A DNA stretch of 64,000 bases, taken from the NCBI GenBank assembly GCA_907165065.1, contig OU015541.1:14944501-15008500 (forward strand), in the 5' to 3' direction. Within the stretch, counting starts at the first letter, position 1, and every line of letters begins with the position of its first letter. Positions 25,201 to 36,976 of the stretch are shown here, in pieces. Source of the stretch: Caprimulgus europaeus. Its lineage: Eukaryota; Chordata; Aves; Caprimulgiformes; Caprimulgidae. Position numbers and translations under genes: made by a program. The notes under the pieces were generated by a model. The model ran no database searches, was not told the origin of the DNA, and worked only from the letters and a program-made list of their open reading frames with translations.

Positions 25201-26640
25201 AACTATCAAGCTAAAAAAGTGCATCAGGTACCTGTAGCTGGAGGTTCCAGAGATCTCTCCCAGGTCCCAAGCACATGCTGATCAACCCAACGTTTTCCAC
25301 CTTTCCAAATCACAGAGAAGCAGCACCCCTTGTAGGCTGAGAGATCTTTTTCAGGTCACTTACCCATGTCTGCAGTTGGAGATTTCCATGCACAGACCTG
25401 CTGCACAAAGGGTTACCAAGATCCAAAGGCAGCTTGACAAACAAACCATCCAACACGGAGCATTGTCCAGTCACCTCCTCTCTCCCTCTCTCAGCCTCAC
25501 AGCTCAGGAAACAAAGTGGGTACCAGCACCACAGACTGACAGGGAGGCTTCACCCTTTCAAAAGTTTGGAGATCCAAGAGTAACTCCGTACTTTGTTTTA
25601 TCAATGACGCCATGGCCTTTGCCAATTCTTGAGCCCCTTTCTTCACTGCTGCCACAGTCTCCCCTCCAGGACATTTTCTAATGCTCTACCCAGTTATGTT
25701 TCTAATTGCCCCAAATACAGGACTCCTGAGGTTTAACATTTTGCTTGGTAGGTTGGTCCCAAGCCAGCATTTCCCATGATCCAGTCCCACCACGTCTCTA
25801 TGTAGCTATTTAATAAACTTATAAATTACTTTCTATGTTTCTTTCCCGGGCTAAGTAAAGGTGGCCTGGCCACCTACGTCCAATTCGGTGTTAGATATCG
25901 AGATTAGGAAAAGGTGACACATCACACCTTCGAGCCCACATTCCATCCCAAAATACTATCATTGGTGTGAAGAAAGGGGTCCTACCCAACTCCTACCCTT
26001 CTGACTGACTTGTGGATAGATGTTGTGAGCAGGTTAGTTCCATGGTTAATAACAGTTATGTAATATAAAAGCCATGACAATATTCAATAATAGCTAACAA
26101 AACAATATGTCTATGCATATAATGAATAATATAATGGTATGGGTGTTTTGGGGTTTTGTTTGGTTTTGGTTTTGTTGGGGTTTTTTGGGGGGAGGAGGGG
26201 AGTGTTTTTTTGTGGAGTTGTTGGTTTTTTGTTGGAGTTTTTTTTTAATAGTCTAATAACAGTTCTATTTTACTAACAAACATGTTCAATGTCAACAGAA
26301 ATGAATAGAATACTACTAAGCTACTAGTATAGGTGTTGCTGCTACTCATCTCAAACCAGAAGCTCCCATGGGTCACTTTCATTGCACCTATGCTTTATTC
26401 TGACCCATACTCATTTTGCATTTATGTGAATTTTCATGGTGGGTTTTTTTTTTTTCCTTCTAGAAAAATGCTGCACCAAAGACACCTCCAAAACCAAGGC
26501 CCACACCAGCTGCTGACTGTGTGCCAAACTTCAGAACCTGCAAACCGCACTTGAATTCCTGTTGTAACTACTGTGCTCTGTGCAAATGCCGAATTTTTCA
26601 GACCATCTGCCAATGTCTAATGCTGAACCCAAAGTGTTAA
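22095..26640 (+). CDS. ASIP: agouti signalling protein (ASIP), complete coding sequence in 3 exons
   Basis: Secreted paracrine antagonist/inverse agonist of melanocortin receptors (MC1R in pigment cells), known in birds and mammals to switch melanin type and pattern. Joining 22095-22248, 24212-24273 and 26464-26640 gives 393 nt, 130 residues plus TAA; human ASIP is 132 aa. Order seen: signal peptide (1-22, ending A-A-D-S before H-M-V-I-E-E), possible N-glycosylation site N33-L-T, conserved P-P-I-S-I-V at 46-51, a basic Lys/Arg-rich stretch (53-73), a proline-rich hinge (77-88), then a C-terminal domain with ten cysteines (91, 98, 105, 106, 109, 112, 114, 121, 123, 130) spaced as in the agouti/AgRP knot. 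Introns are GT-AG and both phases agree. Odd: the receptor-contact triplet is R115-I-F rather than R-F-F, and an eleventh cysteine (C32) lies before the knot. Noncoding 5' exons are expected upstream but not certain. It converges on AHCY. Confidence 0.96.
22352..22401 (+). repeat. (TTATA/TTA)n simple repeat in ASIP intron
   Basis: Interrupted TTATATTA and ATTATT units within the first coding intron of ASIP, about 100 nt after the donor. Confidence 0.9.
23655..23722 (+). mobile_element. short CR1 3' tail in ASIP intron
   Basis: GATGATCTCAAAGGTCTTTT, CCAACCAAACAATTCTATGA and TC form the terminal bases and octamer repeat of a CR1 3' end in sense orientation. It lies within the first ASIP coding intron. 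Confidence 0.75.
24212..24273 (+). CDS. ASIP: ASIP second coding exon: basic region
   Basis: A 62-nt exon between acceptor TTTGAAG (ending 24211) and donor GTAGGT (24274). With the carried-over G it encodes D-L-T-K-R-S-Q-K-V-S-R-K-E-A-E-N-K-K-S-A-K, split here as D52 to K72. This matches in size and lysine-rich character the small middle coding exon of mammalian ASIP. It ends in phase 0. Confidence 0.92.
25035..25105 (-). mobile_element. possible degraded CR1 3' end in ASIP intron
   Basis: GGCTGAAAGGGGCCTCAGGA and T-C-C-A-C-C-T-T-C-A-G-C resemble the GG-TGGAAGGGACCT region of a reverse-oriented CR1 tail. Too short and diverged to be sure. Confidence 0.35.
26140..26250 (+). repeat. G/T-rich low-complexity tract before last ASIP exon
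   Basis: Runs of G (up to six) separated by T runs on the sense strand, e.g. TTTTGGGGTTTTG and GGGGGGAGGAGGGG. Potential G-quadruplex former, about 210 nt upstream of the exon. Confidence 0.9.
26464..26640 (+). CDS. ASIP: ASIP last coding exon: proline hinge and cysteine-knot domain
   Basis: Starts after a long pyrimidine tract and TAG (26461-26463) and ends at TAA 26638-26640. It encodes K73 to C130: proline-rich hinge, then the complete ten-cysteine agouti domain (C-x6-C-x6-CC-x2-C-x2-C-x-C-x6-C-x-C-x6-C). The tip loop reads C-R-I-F-Q. G/T-rich low-complexity blocks lie on both sides of this exon. Confidence 0.96.
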   Translation, partial: KNAAPKTPPKPRPTPAADCVPNFRTCKPHLNSCCNYCALCKCRIFQTICQCLMLNPKC

Positions 26641-26740
26641 GCCAAACTGGGAGCACCATCAGGCTTCTGTCTTCCATTAGTTTCTCAAGTGACTGACCTG
26701 AGATTCTGATTCTGATTTTCCAGAAGAATTCTGGCTTCTT

Positions 26741-26859
26741 GTTGGTTTGGGGTTTTCTTATCTGGGCTTTGGGTTTGTTTGGGGGTTTTTTGTTTTGTTT
26801 GAGGTTTTTTGGTTTGGTGTGGGGGGGGTTGTGTTTGTTTTGGGGTTTCTTTTGAAGGG
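26741..26859 (+). repeat. G/T-rich low-complexity tract after ASIP stop
   Basis: Starts 100 nt past TAA; many G runs including an eight-G run at about 26821-26828 and T-rich spacers. Mirrors the tract at 26140. Confidence 0.9.
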
Positions 26860-27557
26860 TCACATTAACCACAGACCGCAGTGTTGTCTAACCTGCACCA
26901 ATGGCTCACAAATGGCCACACTAAGAGGACTGGTTAATCCAGTGAGGGACCAAAGCTTGAGTTTGCCCTACAAGGGCAGCACAGCACCAGCTTCCAGCAT
27001 AGCCAATATATGACGCTGAAAATGCAAGCTTGGGAGTTAACTCTCTTTCCATACTTTCATCAAAACCCAGGACAAGAATTTATATAGGTTATCCTACCTG
27101 AAAAGACAGACCCAAAACAATAAGGTGATTTTTTCAACCATCCCCAGCTTCGCATCAGTACATCCACCTTCATTATTCATTCTACCAGTAACCAGCATCT
27201 CCAAAGTGTAGAATATACATGTATATTTGAACTCTGAATGTATCGGTGCCACATGACTTAAAAATCAAAATTTTGTCCCCAGCTGTGTCCATAGGACCAG
27301 AGTCCTCAGTCCTTTTTCTCCTGCTGCCAAGGACACTGCATACAGAACCCAAAAGCAAGAACACATATCCAGGACTTTGAGGAAGAAAGATCAGCATAAA
27401 ATGAACGTGCATCCCACATGCACATCTTGAAGAAAACCATTACAAGCAATTAATGTCTCTTTCTCTGCCCGTTCTTACTATGGGCAACTCCCAGCACCTA
27501 CCCCAAGCATGAATTTAGGTGGCAAACGCTGTGCTGCATGCAACCAGTGACCACGAA

Positions 27558-27563
27558 AATAAA
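27558..27563 (+). terminator. ASIP: possible ASIP poly(A) signal (AATAAA)
   Basis: First canonical AATAAA that I see on the plus strand after the ASIP stop codon, 0.9 kb downstream. It is far compared with the short 3' UTR of mammalian ASIP, so a variant hexamer nearer the stop is an alternative. Confidence 0.22.
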
Positions 27564-28750
27564 TCCAAAGTAGGCATCAACCCTTAAAGCTCAGAAACAG
27601 CTCTGAAGGTCCAGACAAAGCTCAAAGCAACGGCAAACCAGTGTCTAGAAGACATTTTTCTCTTGTTCTTGAAGCTCTTTGCCTTAATCCCAAATTATCT
27701 AAGATGGTACAGGAGGAAACCCCTTCTTGATTAAACAACCAGGAGAGATGTGGCAGGTCACAGGAGAGCAAGGAGAGAACAAACCCAGAAGCTGTCCCCA
27801 ACATTGAAGACTCTTCATCTGCCAGACTCCAGCTCTCGCTTTTGACCTCCTCTGTCCTGTATCTACAGCATTCTTCTCCTCCAGTCCTGTACCCTCTTTT
27901 TTAATTCTGTGGGTCTTTCTTAATTTGAGTATTTCCCCTTCCTCCTGCTGCTGTTGCCAGTCCCCACAGGAGCCACATGCACTCCCAGGGCTAAAACCAC
28001 ATCTTCCATCTTCATTCCACCTGCCTGCTAGGTGCCTGTGCCAGTGTCCCTACAATACTCTTTAGCTCTCACAATCAGGTATTTTCTAATCATGAATTTC
28101 TAATCCAAATCCTGAATATTTTAATGCTTTGTGCAAATCTAATTGAGAGAAAATTTCTTCAATGATTTATTTGTAAGCACTGCTGAGGGCTAAAAAAGAA
28201 AAAAATCTTCCAAGCAGGCACAGATGCAGATGACACTCTAATGGGGCTCAAGCCATATGAACTTTTTTTATTTCTAATAATCAATCCAGAGCTCAAAACA
28301 TAGGTTAGATGTCAACAGAAATGTTTGTTCATCTTAGATATAAATATATATAGATGACAGAGATTAATCTAAGAGGTTAAATGATCACATGCCATTGTGT
28401 TCCTTATCTTTTATAAGGTACATTAGCTGTCATATATGGTGCAAGCTTGAATTCTTTTAAGTGTACATACATATGTCTTTCAATCAGGTAGCCAGGCTCA
28501 GGAATGATAAAAAAAGGATGAGAAGGAAGAATGACACATTACAATGGGGCTCAGGAAACAGGATTTGGCCTCTTCATTTACTAGGTAAAGATGCAGGTTC
28601 CCATCAAGTTCTTTGAAAATTCTTGTAAGTATAAGAAATTGGCCTTGGTTGATACCAATATCTTATCAATAATCACACAACTTCTCATATGAGAACAGTA
28701 TCATTTTCTTACCAGAATGTCCAACTGGTCAGAAAAATTGTATTTTACCA

Positions 28751-28807
28751 GGGTGGAGGGGAGAAGGAGGAGAGGAAAGGGAAGGAAGGAGGGAAGGAAG
28801 GAGAGCC
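28751..28807 (+). repeat. polypurine (GGAA/GAGG) tract
   Basis: Only A and G apart from one T, in GGAAGGAAGGAGGGAAGGAA-type units, about 50 bp left of the CR1 copy at 28857. Confidence 0.9.
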
Positions 28808-28856
28808 AGAAGTCAAACAAACAACTGTTCTCAGACAGCAGCTCCCTCTCCAGCTT

Positions 28857-29565
28857 TGCAGAATTACAGAATGGTTGAGGTTGGCAGGAACCTCACCTGG
28901 TCCAACCCCCTGCTCAAGCAGGGCTGCCTAGAGCTACATGCCCAGGACTGTGTCCAGACAGCTTTTTAACATCTCCAAGGAGCAAGACTCCACAACCTCC
29001 TTGGACAACCTTTGTCAGTGCTCAATCACTAGCACCATTTAAAAAAAAAGAAAGAAAGGAAAGTGTTTCCTGATGTTTGACTCCCTCCAGTATGCTCATG
29101 TCTCTCGTGCTGGAACCGGACCCAGCACTCCAGGTGTGGCTTTACCAGTGCTGATCACCACCTTGACCCACTGGTAACACTCCTCCCAGTGCAGCCCAGG
29201 ACTCCATTCACCCTCTTTGCCGCAACAGCACATTGCTGGCTCACCTTCAACTCCACGTTCACCAGCACCCTCGGGGTCTTTTCTGCAAAACTGCTTTGCA
29301 GCTGGGTGTGCCCCAGCACAAATCCACACAGCAGGTTGCTCCTCCCCAGGTGCAGGACTTTGCACTTCTCCCTGTCAACCTGCACGAGGTTCCTGTCAGC
29401 CCGTTTCTCCAGCCCACCGAGATCCCTCTGGATGGCCACACAACCCTCTGGCACATCAGCCACTCCTTCCAGGTTGGTGTCAGATGCAGACTTGCCAAGG
29501 ATACATTCCACTCCCTCATGCAGATCATTAATTAAGACATTACCCACAGCTTGTTGCTGTTGGAT
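28857..29565 (-). mobile_element. CR1 LINE, 3' portion of ORF2 plus UTR
   Basis: Plus strand begins AGAATTACAGAATGG and runs through the CR1 3' UTR into ORF2. The minus-strand translation near 29,560-29,300 shows I-N-D-L-H-E-G-V-E-C, A-I-Q-R-D-L and C-K-V-L-H-L-G-R, typical of the CR1 reverse transcriptase tail. An A-rich AAAG stretch interrupts it at 29040-29060. Several frames stay open by chance within it. Confidence 0.92.
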
Positions 29566-30070
29566 AAGGAAATGGAAAGTGCTGGGAGGAGCTGGAGCCC
29601 CAGAAGCTGAACCAGTGAGGTAGAGGATGGTGCATGTATGCAATGAAGGGAAATGAAAAATCCTTTCTCATGAGAATGAGGGGATTTGTTTTTCAACACC
29701 CACGCCCATACTTTTAAATATAGCATTTATATATAGTGCATTTTGGCAAAGTTGATTTATTCATAAGCCTTTTTTTGTAGCTGGAATTGATTAGAAATAA
29801 GTTATACTTTCTTTGTCATTCATCTATCACACCAAAGAATATATACAATCAAGTATGCTGAAATTGTTATTAGCCTTAGTGACTTTACTTTTCTGGCTAA
29901 AGATCACATTGCATGAGGTATTAATAGGATACATAAATCAGTAAAACATGTACATCTAGTATTTGCTTCCTGTATTTAGTTTGAACAAATATTTATATTG
30001 AGGAGTTGTTTCTAAACGTAAGAGTTCCCTAGGGGACCTATCTGAAATGTTATCAGCACATAGATTATTG

Positions 30071-30710
30071 GCCTGGTTTTTAGCTGAAACAGAGCTGGGT
30101 TTCTTTTTAGTAGTTAGAATAGTGCTGCATTTTGCTTCCAGCCTGGGACTTGTTAGGAGAGAAACACTGAGAACATCCCCATGTTGGCATTTGTGTCCCT
30201 GGCACTGAAGGACTTTGTGTTTGTCCGTCTGCAAGCGCAAGATCTCAGGGGTGAGGATTATTGCAATGGGTCAGCTCCATGGGCATTGGGCTCTGCCAAG
30301 GGGCTGTTCTATCTCCTGTCCCCCATGGGCAGGAGATCCATGAGGGGCTCTTCCTCTCTGGCTCTTGCTTGGGCTCTGGCTCTCCCGGGATTGCGGTTTC
30401 GGGTCGGGATTGTCGCTGCTCCGGGATCGTTCTCTGGGAACGGGCCGGGCTGGGTCGGCGGGTGGTGAGCAGTGGCACTGGGGGTCACTCATTTGTATAT
30501 TTTGTTACTGTTATCATTATCACTTCTATTTTAATATTAGTAATATTTTAAATATTCTTATTTCCATTATTAAACCGTTCTTATCTCACCCTACGAGTCT
30601 CCTTATCATTGCCCCCCCAGTCCTCTCCCCTATCCCCTTGGGGTGGGGGGGCAGTGGGTGAACGGCTGTGGTGGCTGCTGGCCAAGGGTCAGCCCAGGGA
30701 AACTATCACA
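30071..30710 (+). mobile_element. avian ERVL-like LTR, apparently solo
   Basis: About 640 bp. The left part (AGAGCTGGGTTTC, AGTAGTTAGAATAG) aligns with the copy at 48504. The middle carries CGGGATTGCGGTTTCGGG and CATTTGTATATTTTG. The right part has CGTTCTTATCTCACCC, ACGAGTCTCC and the terminal A-C-T-A-T-C-A-C-A. This pattern is a common avian LTR type. No gag/pol/env sequence is seen beside it, so it is a solo LTR. It lies between ASIP and AHCY. Confidence 0.8.
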
Positions 30711-33700
30711 ATGATAAAACATACACAACAGAGTGTTTAATTGTCAGTTGTCACATACCACAATGTCTCCACTGAAAACTTACTCTAATTCAAGCTCAGA
30801 CACAGACTCATTTTGCTCCTAGAGACAAATGGAAATTTTACCTTAATTACAGCTTAGTAGGATTAAACAAATAAATCACAATTACCTTTTCTGAATATTG
30901 TCTCTCATGTGGATTTAAAACAGATACTGTATTTTCCCATCCAAAGTCCTGACTTGATTGTTTATTGTCACACTCAAAGACCATAAAATCCACATTTATC
31001 TTGATGGATAAAACAAATGGTAGAATTAACATGTCAATGACCATATCAAACTAGGTTTTAAACATAACATAGTTTTCCAAGCTAGTTACTGAAACTGCCT
31101 GGGAGACCGCAGAAGAAAGAAAAAACTACCCAGGTCACTCTTTAGGGTCTTCTCCCAGAAGGAAAGACCTCATGGAAGGTAGGTTAACCTTTTCCAAGTT
31201 CTGTAGATGAGTCAACAGTATCTGTGATGCAGCTTTAGCTAAGGGTGATGAAAGATTCAATAAAGTCCCTCTGAGATGCAGAGATAGTGCTAACCTCATG
31301 ATGAAATGAGTTATAGGAGAACCAGATGGAGATTTGTACAATCAAACTGAGGAGCCAAGGAAGAACATGTACATGCCATGCCCAAAGCTCACCCTGTGGG
31401 AGCTCTATTTTACAGTGCAAAAATTACAACATCTTAGTCCTACAGCAAACGTGCTTCTGAGAGTATTGTGGGACATGGCATTCGTGAGATACTGCAGTCT
31501 TGAGGTCACACACAGTATGGGTGTAGACATTAAATGACATCCAAGGCCGATGCACAAAAGCACTAAATAATATTTTTCAAAGCGTTTCAAGTTGAATTAG
31601 ACCATTCTATGGCTAGAAGTGACTCCATAAACATGCTAAATAGACCAATTCAACATTTGTTCCCATCCAGCGTCCTATTTAACTCAGACATGACTGGGAG
31701 TTGCAGAATCAGGGCTGAAAAACAATAATTAAAAATGGGCTCCCCTAACAAACTCATGAGCACTTCGTATTTGTTTCTGTCTACTTCTGAGCTCTGAACT
31801 GTTGCCCTCCTGGACAGCCTTCTCCACACAGCAACCTCCAACATACAGAAGGGAACATGGGGGATGACCTGCTATGGTTACTGCATTGCCAAATCCCAGT
31901 CACCACTGTAATACCTGCAACAGATTGGTCACAGACACTTAATTTCCAAAGCTGAAAGTGCACAGCAAACACCTACTCATGTCCAAACAGAATCATCATC
32001 TTAGATTTTTGTAGTATGTTTAATAGCTAAAAAGAAATAATTGCTGCCCTGTGTCAGATGCAAACCACCTCAACCACTGCCTGCTATTCTAACTGTGGGG
32101 ATGACACAAAGTCCCATGTCACTTTTGATGGGCACCCCACCAAAGGCAACGAGTGAAGTGCCCCAGTCTGCTAAAGGGTGTGGATAGCAAGTCACAACAT
32201 AGTCCTGTAGGCAACTGGGGGCATCACAGGTTGAGCCACACATGTGAATCTTGGCCCTCCATAAGCAGCTCCTTCATCTCTGTTAGTGCAGTCTCTACTC
32301 TGAGCCCTTTCTTTGCATTTTGCCAGTAGCCAGACTCCACTAGGTATTTTTCAAAGTTACTATCAGCTCCCATCAATGCAGGTACAGCACCAAGCACAGG
32401 AACACACACACAACGCATTTCCTCGCTCATGGTAGCTCCTTAAGCCTGTAAAATGGAAGTGAAATCTTGTGGCTCCTTGCCCACATTAGTTATGCAGACA
32501 GCTACAGGACCTGTTGCATTATCCCAGTACATGCAACATGATCAATGCTATTCCTGAACACAAGAAAAAAAAGACACCACCTGCTCCAGAAAGCTCTAGA
32601 GTAGAGATCCTCAGATGTTCTGCTGATAACACCCTTATGTTATCAGCAGAAAGCACCTTTAACATGCTTTAACAATGAACTTCATTCCTTCAGATCCAAC
32701 AATGTATTGAGGATCCTGAAGTGAGGAGGAGCTTGCTGCTCTGCTGCTGATCAGCTATTTCCAGAACTCTGAACAACAGTGACAGAAGTTTTATACCTAC
32801 AGAGGATTTGGTGGTATTTTCTTCCCCTTCCCCACCAAATTACCCTGATCTAGGGGCCAAGACACCCAAATGTCAGTCTGGCATGCCAGGTTAGATTAGG
32901 TTTTTCGGGTCCTCCAGAACCAACACAGGTATTTTCTGCTTCTTGCAGAATTATATTTGAAGGAGCTAAGAAGAGGGATATGAAAATTTGCCCCTTTATT
33001 CCAACTCCCCACCTCTGGTAACTGACTTTCACAAGAAGACCAGTTCAGCATCATCAGTGCCATTTCAGACACACCAGGAACACCCAAGCAAGGCTGGCAG
33101 ATGTGACATAGGACCTATAGGAGACCATCCCCATCTGGAGCAGCAGCACAAGGCCAGAGACACACTAAGCTCCCTGAAAGAACAATCAATCACCCTCAAA
33201 AGTGCCCTTCTCAAATTTGTGGTGCCTGCAGATTATTTTCTAAGGTAATACAAAGATTTTATTGGCAAACTTCAGATGATATGCAGATGGTCAACATATG
33301 GCAAAGTCCTTCTCCCATCTCTCCCAGAAGAAAGAGGAGGCTGTAGTCATTTCTGTAAGGTTTTTCAGTGAAATAAAAAAATAATACAATGGCTGCATTG
33401 CATATGCACATGTATTTCTATCCAGGAAATCCTTTGAGATTAAATCCTGGCCTGAAATATTAGAGCCCTAAAATGGCTGTAATAGTGTCACAAAACAATT
33501 CACATGTGGCATTCATTTAATACACATAAAGGCAGGAAAAGACAAAAATATACCCTCCTTAGTGAGCCAGTTCAGGCCCCTTTGAATCAATAGAAATCTT
33601 CTATTGACTTTAATATACTTTAATAAACACATTTACCGCTCACTCTCTTCCATCAGGTGGATTTAGCCAGTAACAGTGTTCTTGTGGTACTCCTGCTATT

Positions 33701-36453
33701 TTTGGCAGTTTCCTCGGCTAAAATGTCATTCGTGATATGCTGTGGGCTTCCCTTCACTCTTCACATTTGCCTCAAATAGGTCAATGACAATATCACACAC
33801 CTTATAAACAATAACAGCCAGAAATCAACCATGAGAGTGTACAGTCTCACTCTTCCTGGAGGTCCATGACAAACAAGTGTGGCATTTAAAAACCAACCAA
33901 ACAAAAAAGTATCAATTCATTAAAGGCTATTGGTGAAAGCCAGCAATTCCTTAAGTCCTCTCGAATGGAAACAGAGCAGATGCATTTAAAGTAATTCAAC
34001 AGCCAGGGACCCCTCACTCTGAAAAGGTCTCAGAAATATCTGGCAGAGCCAGACCACTTAAACTAGAAGGTTTCAGTATTTAAAAGACCTCCTTGCTATA
34101 AACCTGTGATTCAATTAATTTCTCCATTTGGGAAGCAAACATTTGGAGCACCAAATGAGCATACCAGATACTTCACTTCCCTTTACTCTCTTCAGCTTGT
34201 TCGACATCCCTCCATCACTACTGCATTGGTCTTCTTGGTGCAAAGGTTTGGCCAGAAATGTCATTTTTTATCTACAAAATGGCACCTCGGTGTCAGGTCA
34301 GACAGTATCACAGGCAAACGCCTTCACTGCTAGAAAGGGTCTGAAGGGGTTTGTATCCAGTTGTTAATAAAATCCATGTAGGAAGAAGGTTTTGGAGGGG
34401 AGGAAAGCAGGTCCAGCAAATGTTTGTTATGAGTGGAAACCAAGTTAATGCAAAGCAGATACCTACAATAACCACTGTCTCAAAACAAAATCTGGGTGTC
34501 AATCTGATTACTAAGCATTTAAAGGTGCTCCCAACATCTGCAATATCGCAACTAAGATGCTGTTCAGTTTACTTCTAACACACTGCTGTTCCATCAGGAA
34601 AGAGGAGCACATGCCTACAAATGTGGCCCATTTAACATTCCCTTGCGGAAATGATTTCTCAGATGATGAAACCAAAACCAGAGTGCTATAAAGAAGTAAC
34701 AGGTTTCCTGAAAAGTGTCTCTGGACTCTACAGCTGGAACAAGTAGTAAAGACTTTGTTACAGACTTTCTAAATATCCTAAAGAGTTTAATCTCTCTGCT
34801 GCAGAACTTTATGGAACTAGACAAGCAGAAGAGATGTCAGTCCCCAGCCAGTTCAAAAAGGATGCTGCAGAACCTTAATCCCTTTTTCTTTTCATCCCAT
34901 TAACTTCTAGAAGTATTTTTCCACAGGATTTTCTTCTTTCAGTTTTTTGTTTGCTTTGGCTTTTTCTAAGTTGGTGTGCAAACCACAGACACTCACAAAG
35001 AGTTAGTGGCTTTTTTTAAAAAAAAGAAAAAATACTTAATCGTAATTGATGCTTAGAGTTGTGCAAAGTGGCAAAAAACATTACTGCAAGAACCACTGTG
35101 GCATTACAGTGTACGTTTACTACAGTTGATTTATCTTAACAAAACAGCCCCAAAGGCTAAACACCACAATTGGCTTCTGAGAAACTTCGTATCATCTTCA
35201 AGAACCACTGCTATGGAAACAAGCTCGGTCATGAATCAGAGCGTCATCAGTGGAACATTCATTTATCCATCCTTTGTTTTCCACTCAGTCATCTGTATTT
35301 CCTAAGGCTATCTGTATGCCTCCATCAATCTCCATCTCACTGAACATCTAGCCGTGCAGAAAAAATAAAGAGCAGGATCTAGCAAGACTGTATTGCAAAT
35401 CAGTTGCTTTTAAAAATCCTGGAGACTAGTGTATCTGGTTGAGATAAATGGAGAAAAATGTACAGCCTGTACTCTTATCACTCTGACTCAACAGTGGAGG
35501 GAAAACGGGCAAGAGTTGCCATATTTAAAAGAGAATAGTATTTTCACTTGTAACAATAAGGAAAGCATTAACAGAAAATTAATCTAAAAGATATTTAAAA
35601 TATGTGATTACTCCTGGCCAAATCAGAGACCTGTCCAATGACTAGGAGTACAATCCATCATCATTAATTTCATTTTACCACCAGGTTCAATCATTCTGCG
35701 GGGGCAGACTGCCCAAGACAGTGTTCATTCCCATCCTGGGAAAGCCCAACAGTGACCCAGCAGAAACTACTGAAGATGTTAAAAAGCAAACTGAAATAGG
35801 ACATTGCATTAAACAACAACTCCTCCCAGTGCAGTAACCAGGTCTGTCTCAGCACTATTTTATTAGTGGGGATTTTTTTCCTGACCTACTTAAAAATCCC
35901 TGTTAAATTAAGATCTAGGGATGGCTACATCTGAGGAACAGCTATTAACTAGAGTGGACTGAGGCATTTCCTAGCTCTTAGTGGTTGCAAGTATTTGGGG
36001 GAGGGGGGGCAGATGGGAAGCTGTAAATCTGAGTCAATATCTATTTTATGAGAAAGAGCACCCACCACCACTCCACATTTCTGACTGTACACACTTACCC
36101 AAACTGGACATCATTTATGCACAGTTGGAAATATCACTTTTTTTTTTTTTACCTTTTAAAACAAGCCTGCAAACAAGAGTAGAGGAAGAGCTGGTGAACT
36201 GGAAGGCAGGGCTGCTCTAAGAGTTACCACCTTTGCTCAGCCTGATTGAGGACATGAGCCCAACGAACAGCAGCCGAGCATCGCTCCTCAGTGCTCCGGG
36301 AGAGGCTCCTCACGGTGCCTTTCCAAGGGAACACGTGCAAGTGTACAGTCGGGTGCATCACCCTGCTTGCCCGTACACCAGACCCGTTGAGTTTCACAAA
36401 TTTGAGTATGAAACCTGCATTTGTTCCCACCTCACACTCTCATCCCTGCCCAG
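30711..36453. other. intergenic, no gene seen
   Basis: Between ASIP and AHCY. Short open frames only, none with conserved motifs. A 41-codon hydrophobic frame at 33657-33779 is discussed under findings. No LINE or LTR recognised in this stretch. Confidence 0.55.
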
Positions 36454-36584
36454 GTGAAGGTCTCTATATGTGCAATAAGGCACCATGACCCGTCTGCTCC
36501 TCTCTGGGATCCTGTGTGCGAGATGCAGAGAGCCTGCTGCTCACATCTCCCCCCGACCACACGACACGTGCTGTGCAGAGGCAG
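36454..36584 (+). other. unassigned exon-like segment between ASIP and AHCY
   Basis: 131 nt with a pyrimidine-rich acceptor (C-A-T-C-C-C-T-G-C-C-C-A-G ending 36453) and an ideal donor GCAG/GTAAGT at 36585. Two frames are open; one starts at ATG 36485 in a strong context (GGCACCATGA) and begins M-T-R-L-L-L-S-G-I-L-C-A, resembling a short signal peptide. GC content is higher than its surroundings. No partner exons were found, so it may be a lncRNA exon, a relic or chance. Confidence 0.25.
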
Positions 36585-36976
36585 GTAAGTGAGAAAAGCT
36601 GGGGTCTGTCACCGAGACTCCCAGTGCCAGATGTGGGAAGACGTATGAGCTGACACGTGGGGTTTCAGCACTGAGCAGGGGGCACTCGCAAGCCTCGGTA
36701 CCTACAGCTGCTGAGCTCCCTTTGGTGGTGTTGTTCTTTCATTAGCTCCTGCTAAAATCATTGTAAAGTAATCACAGTGGGGCTGACAATGTGTACTCAG
36801 GGAATCAAGATGCTGAAACTTAGGTTGACTGAATACTGAATTAATTGGATGTAGATCAGAAACAAATGAGAAGACAGCTAAAAAATTAGTTGTAAATGAT
36901 TTAGTGAAATTCTCAATGACACCAAATATGCTCTTGACAATAAAAAAAGCAAGCAAGCAATCAGGCTCAGTGACTT

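Larger units (their letters stand above)
24274..26463 (+). other. ASIP: ASIP intron between coding exons 2 and 3
   Basis: GT-AG intron of 2,190 bp, phase 0. Contains a possible degraded CR1 tail (25035), the G/T tract (26140) and ends in a T-rich pyrimidine tract. Confidence 0.9.

Noticed and set aside
26747..27013. G/V/F-rich frame after ASIP stop
   Set aside because: Translation of the G/T-rich tract.
29155..29643. 162-codon minus-strand open frame
   Set aside because: Translation carries CR1 reverse transcriptase tail motifs (I-N-D-L-H-E-G, C-K-V-L-H-L-G-R); it is a LINE relic.
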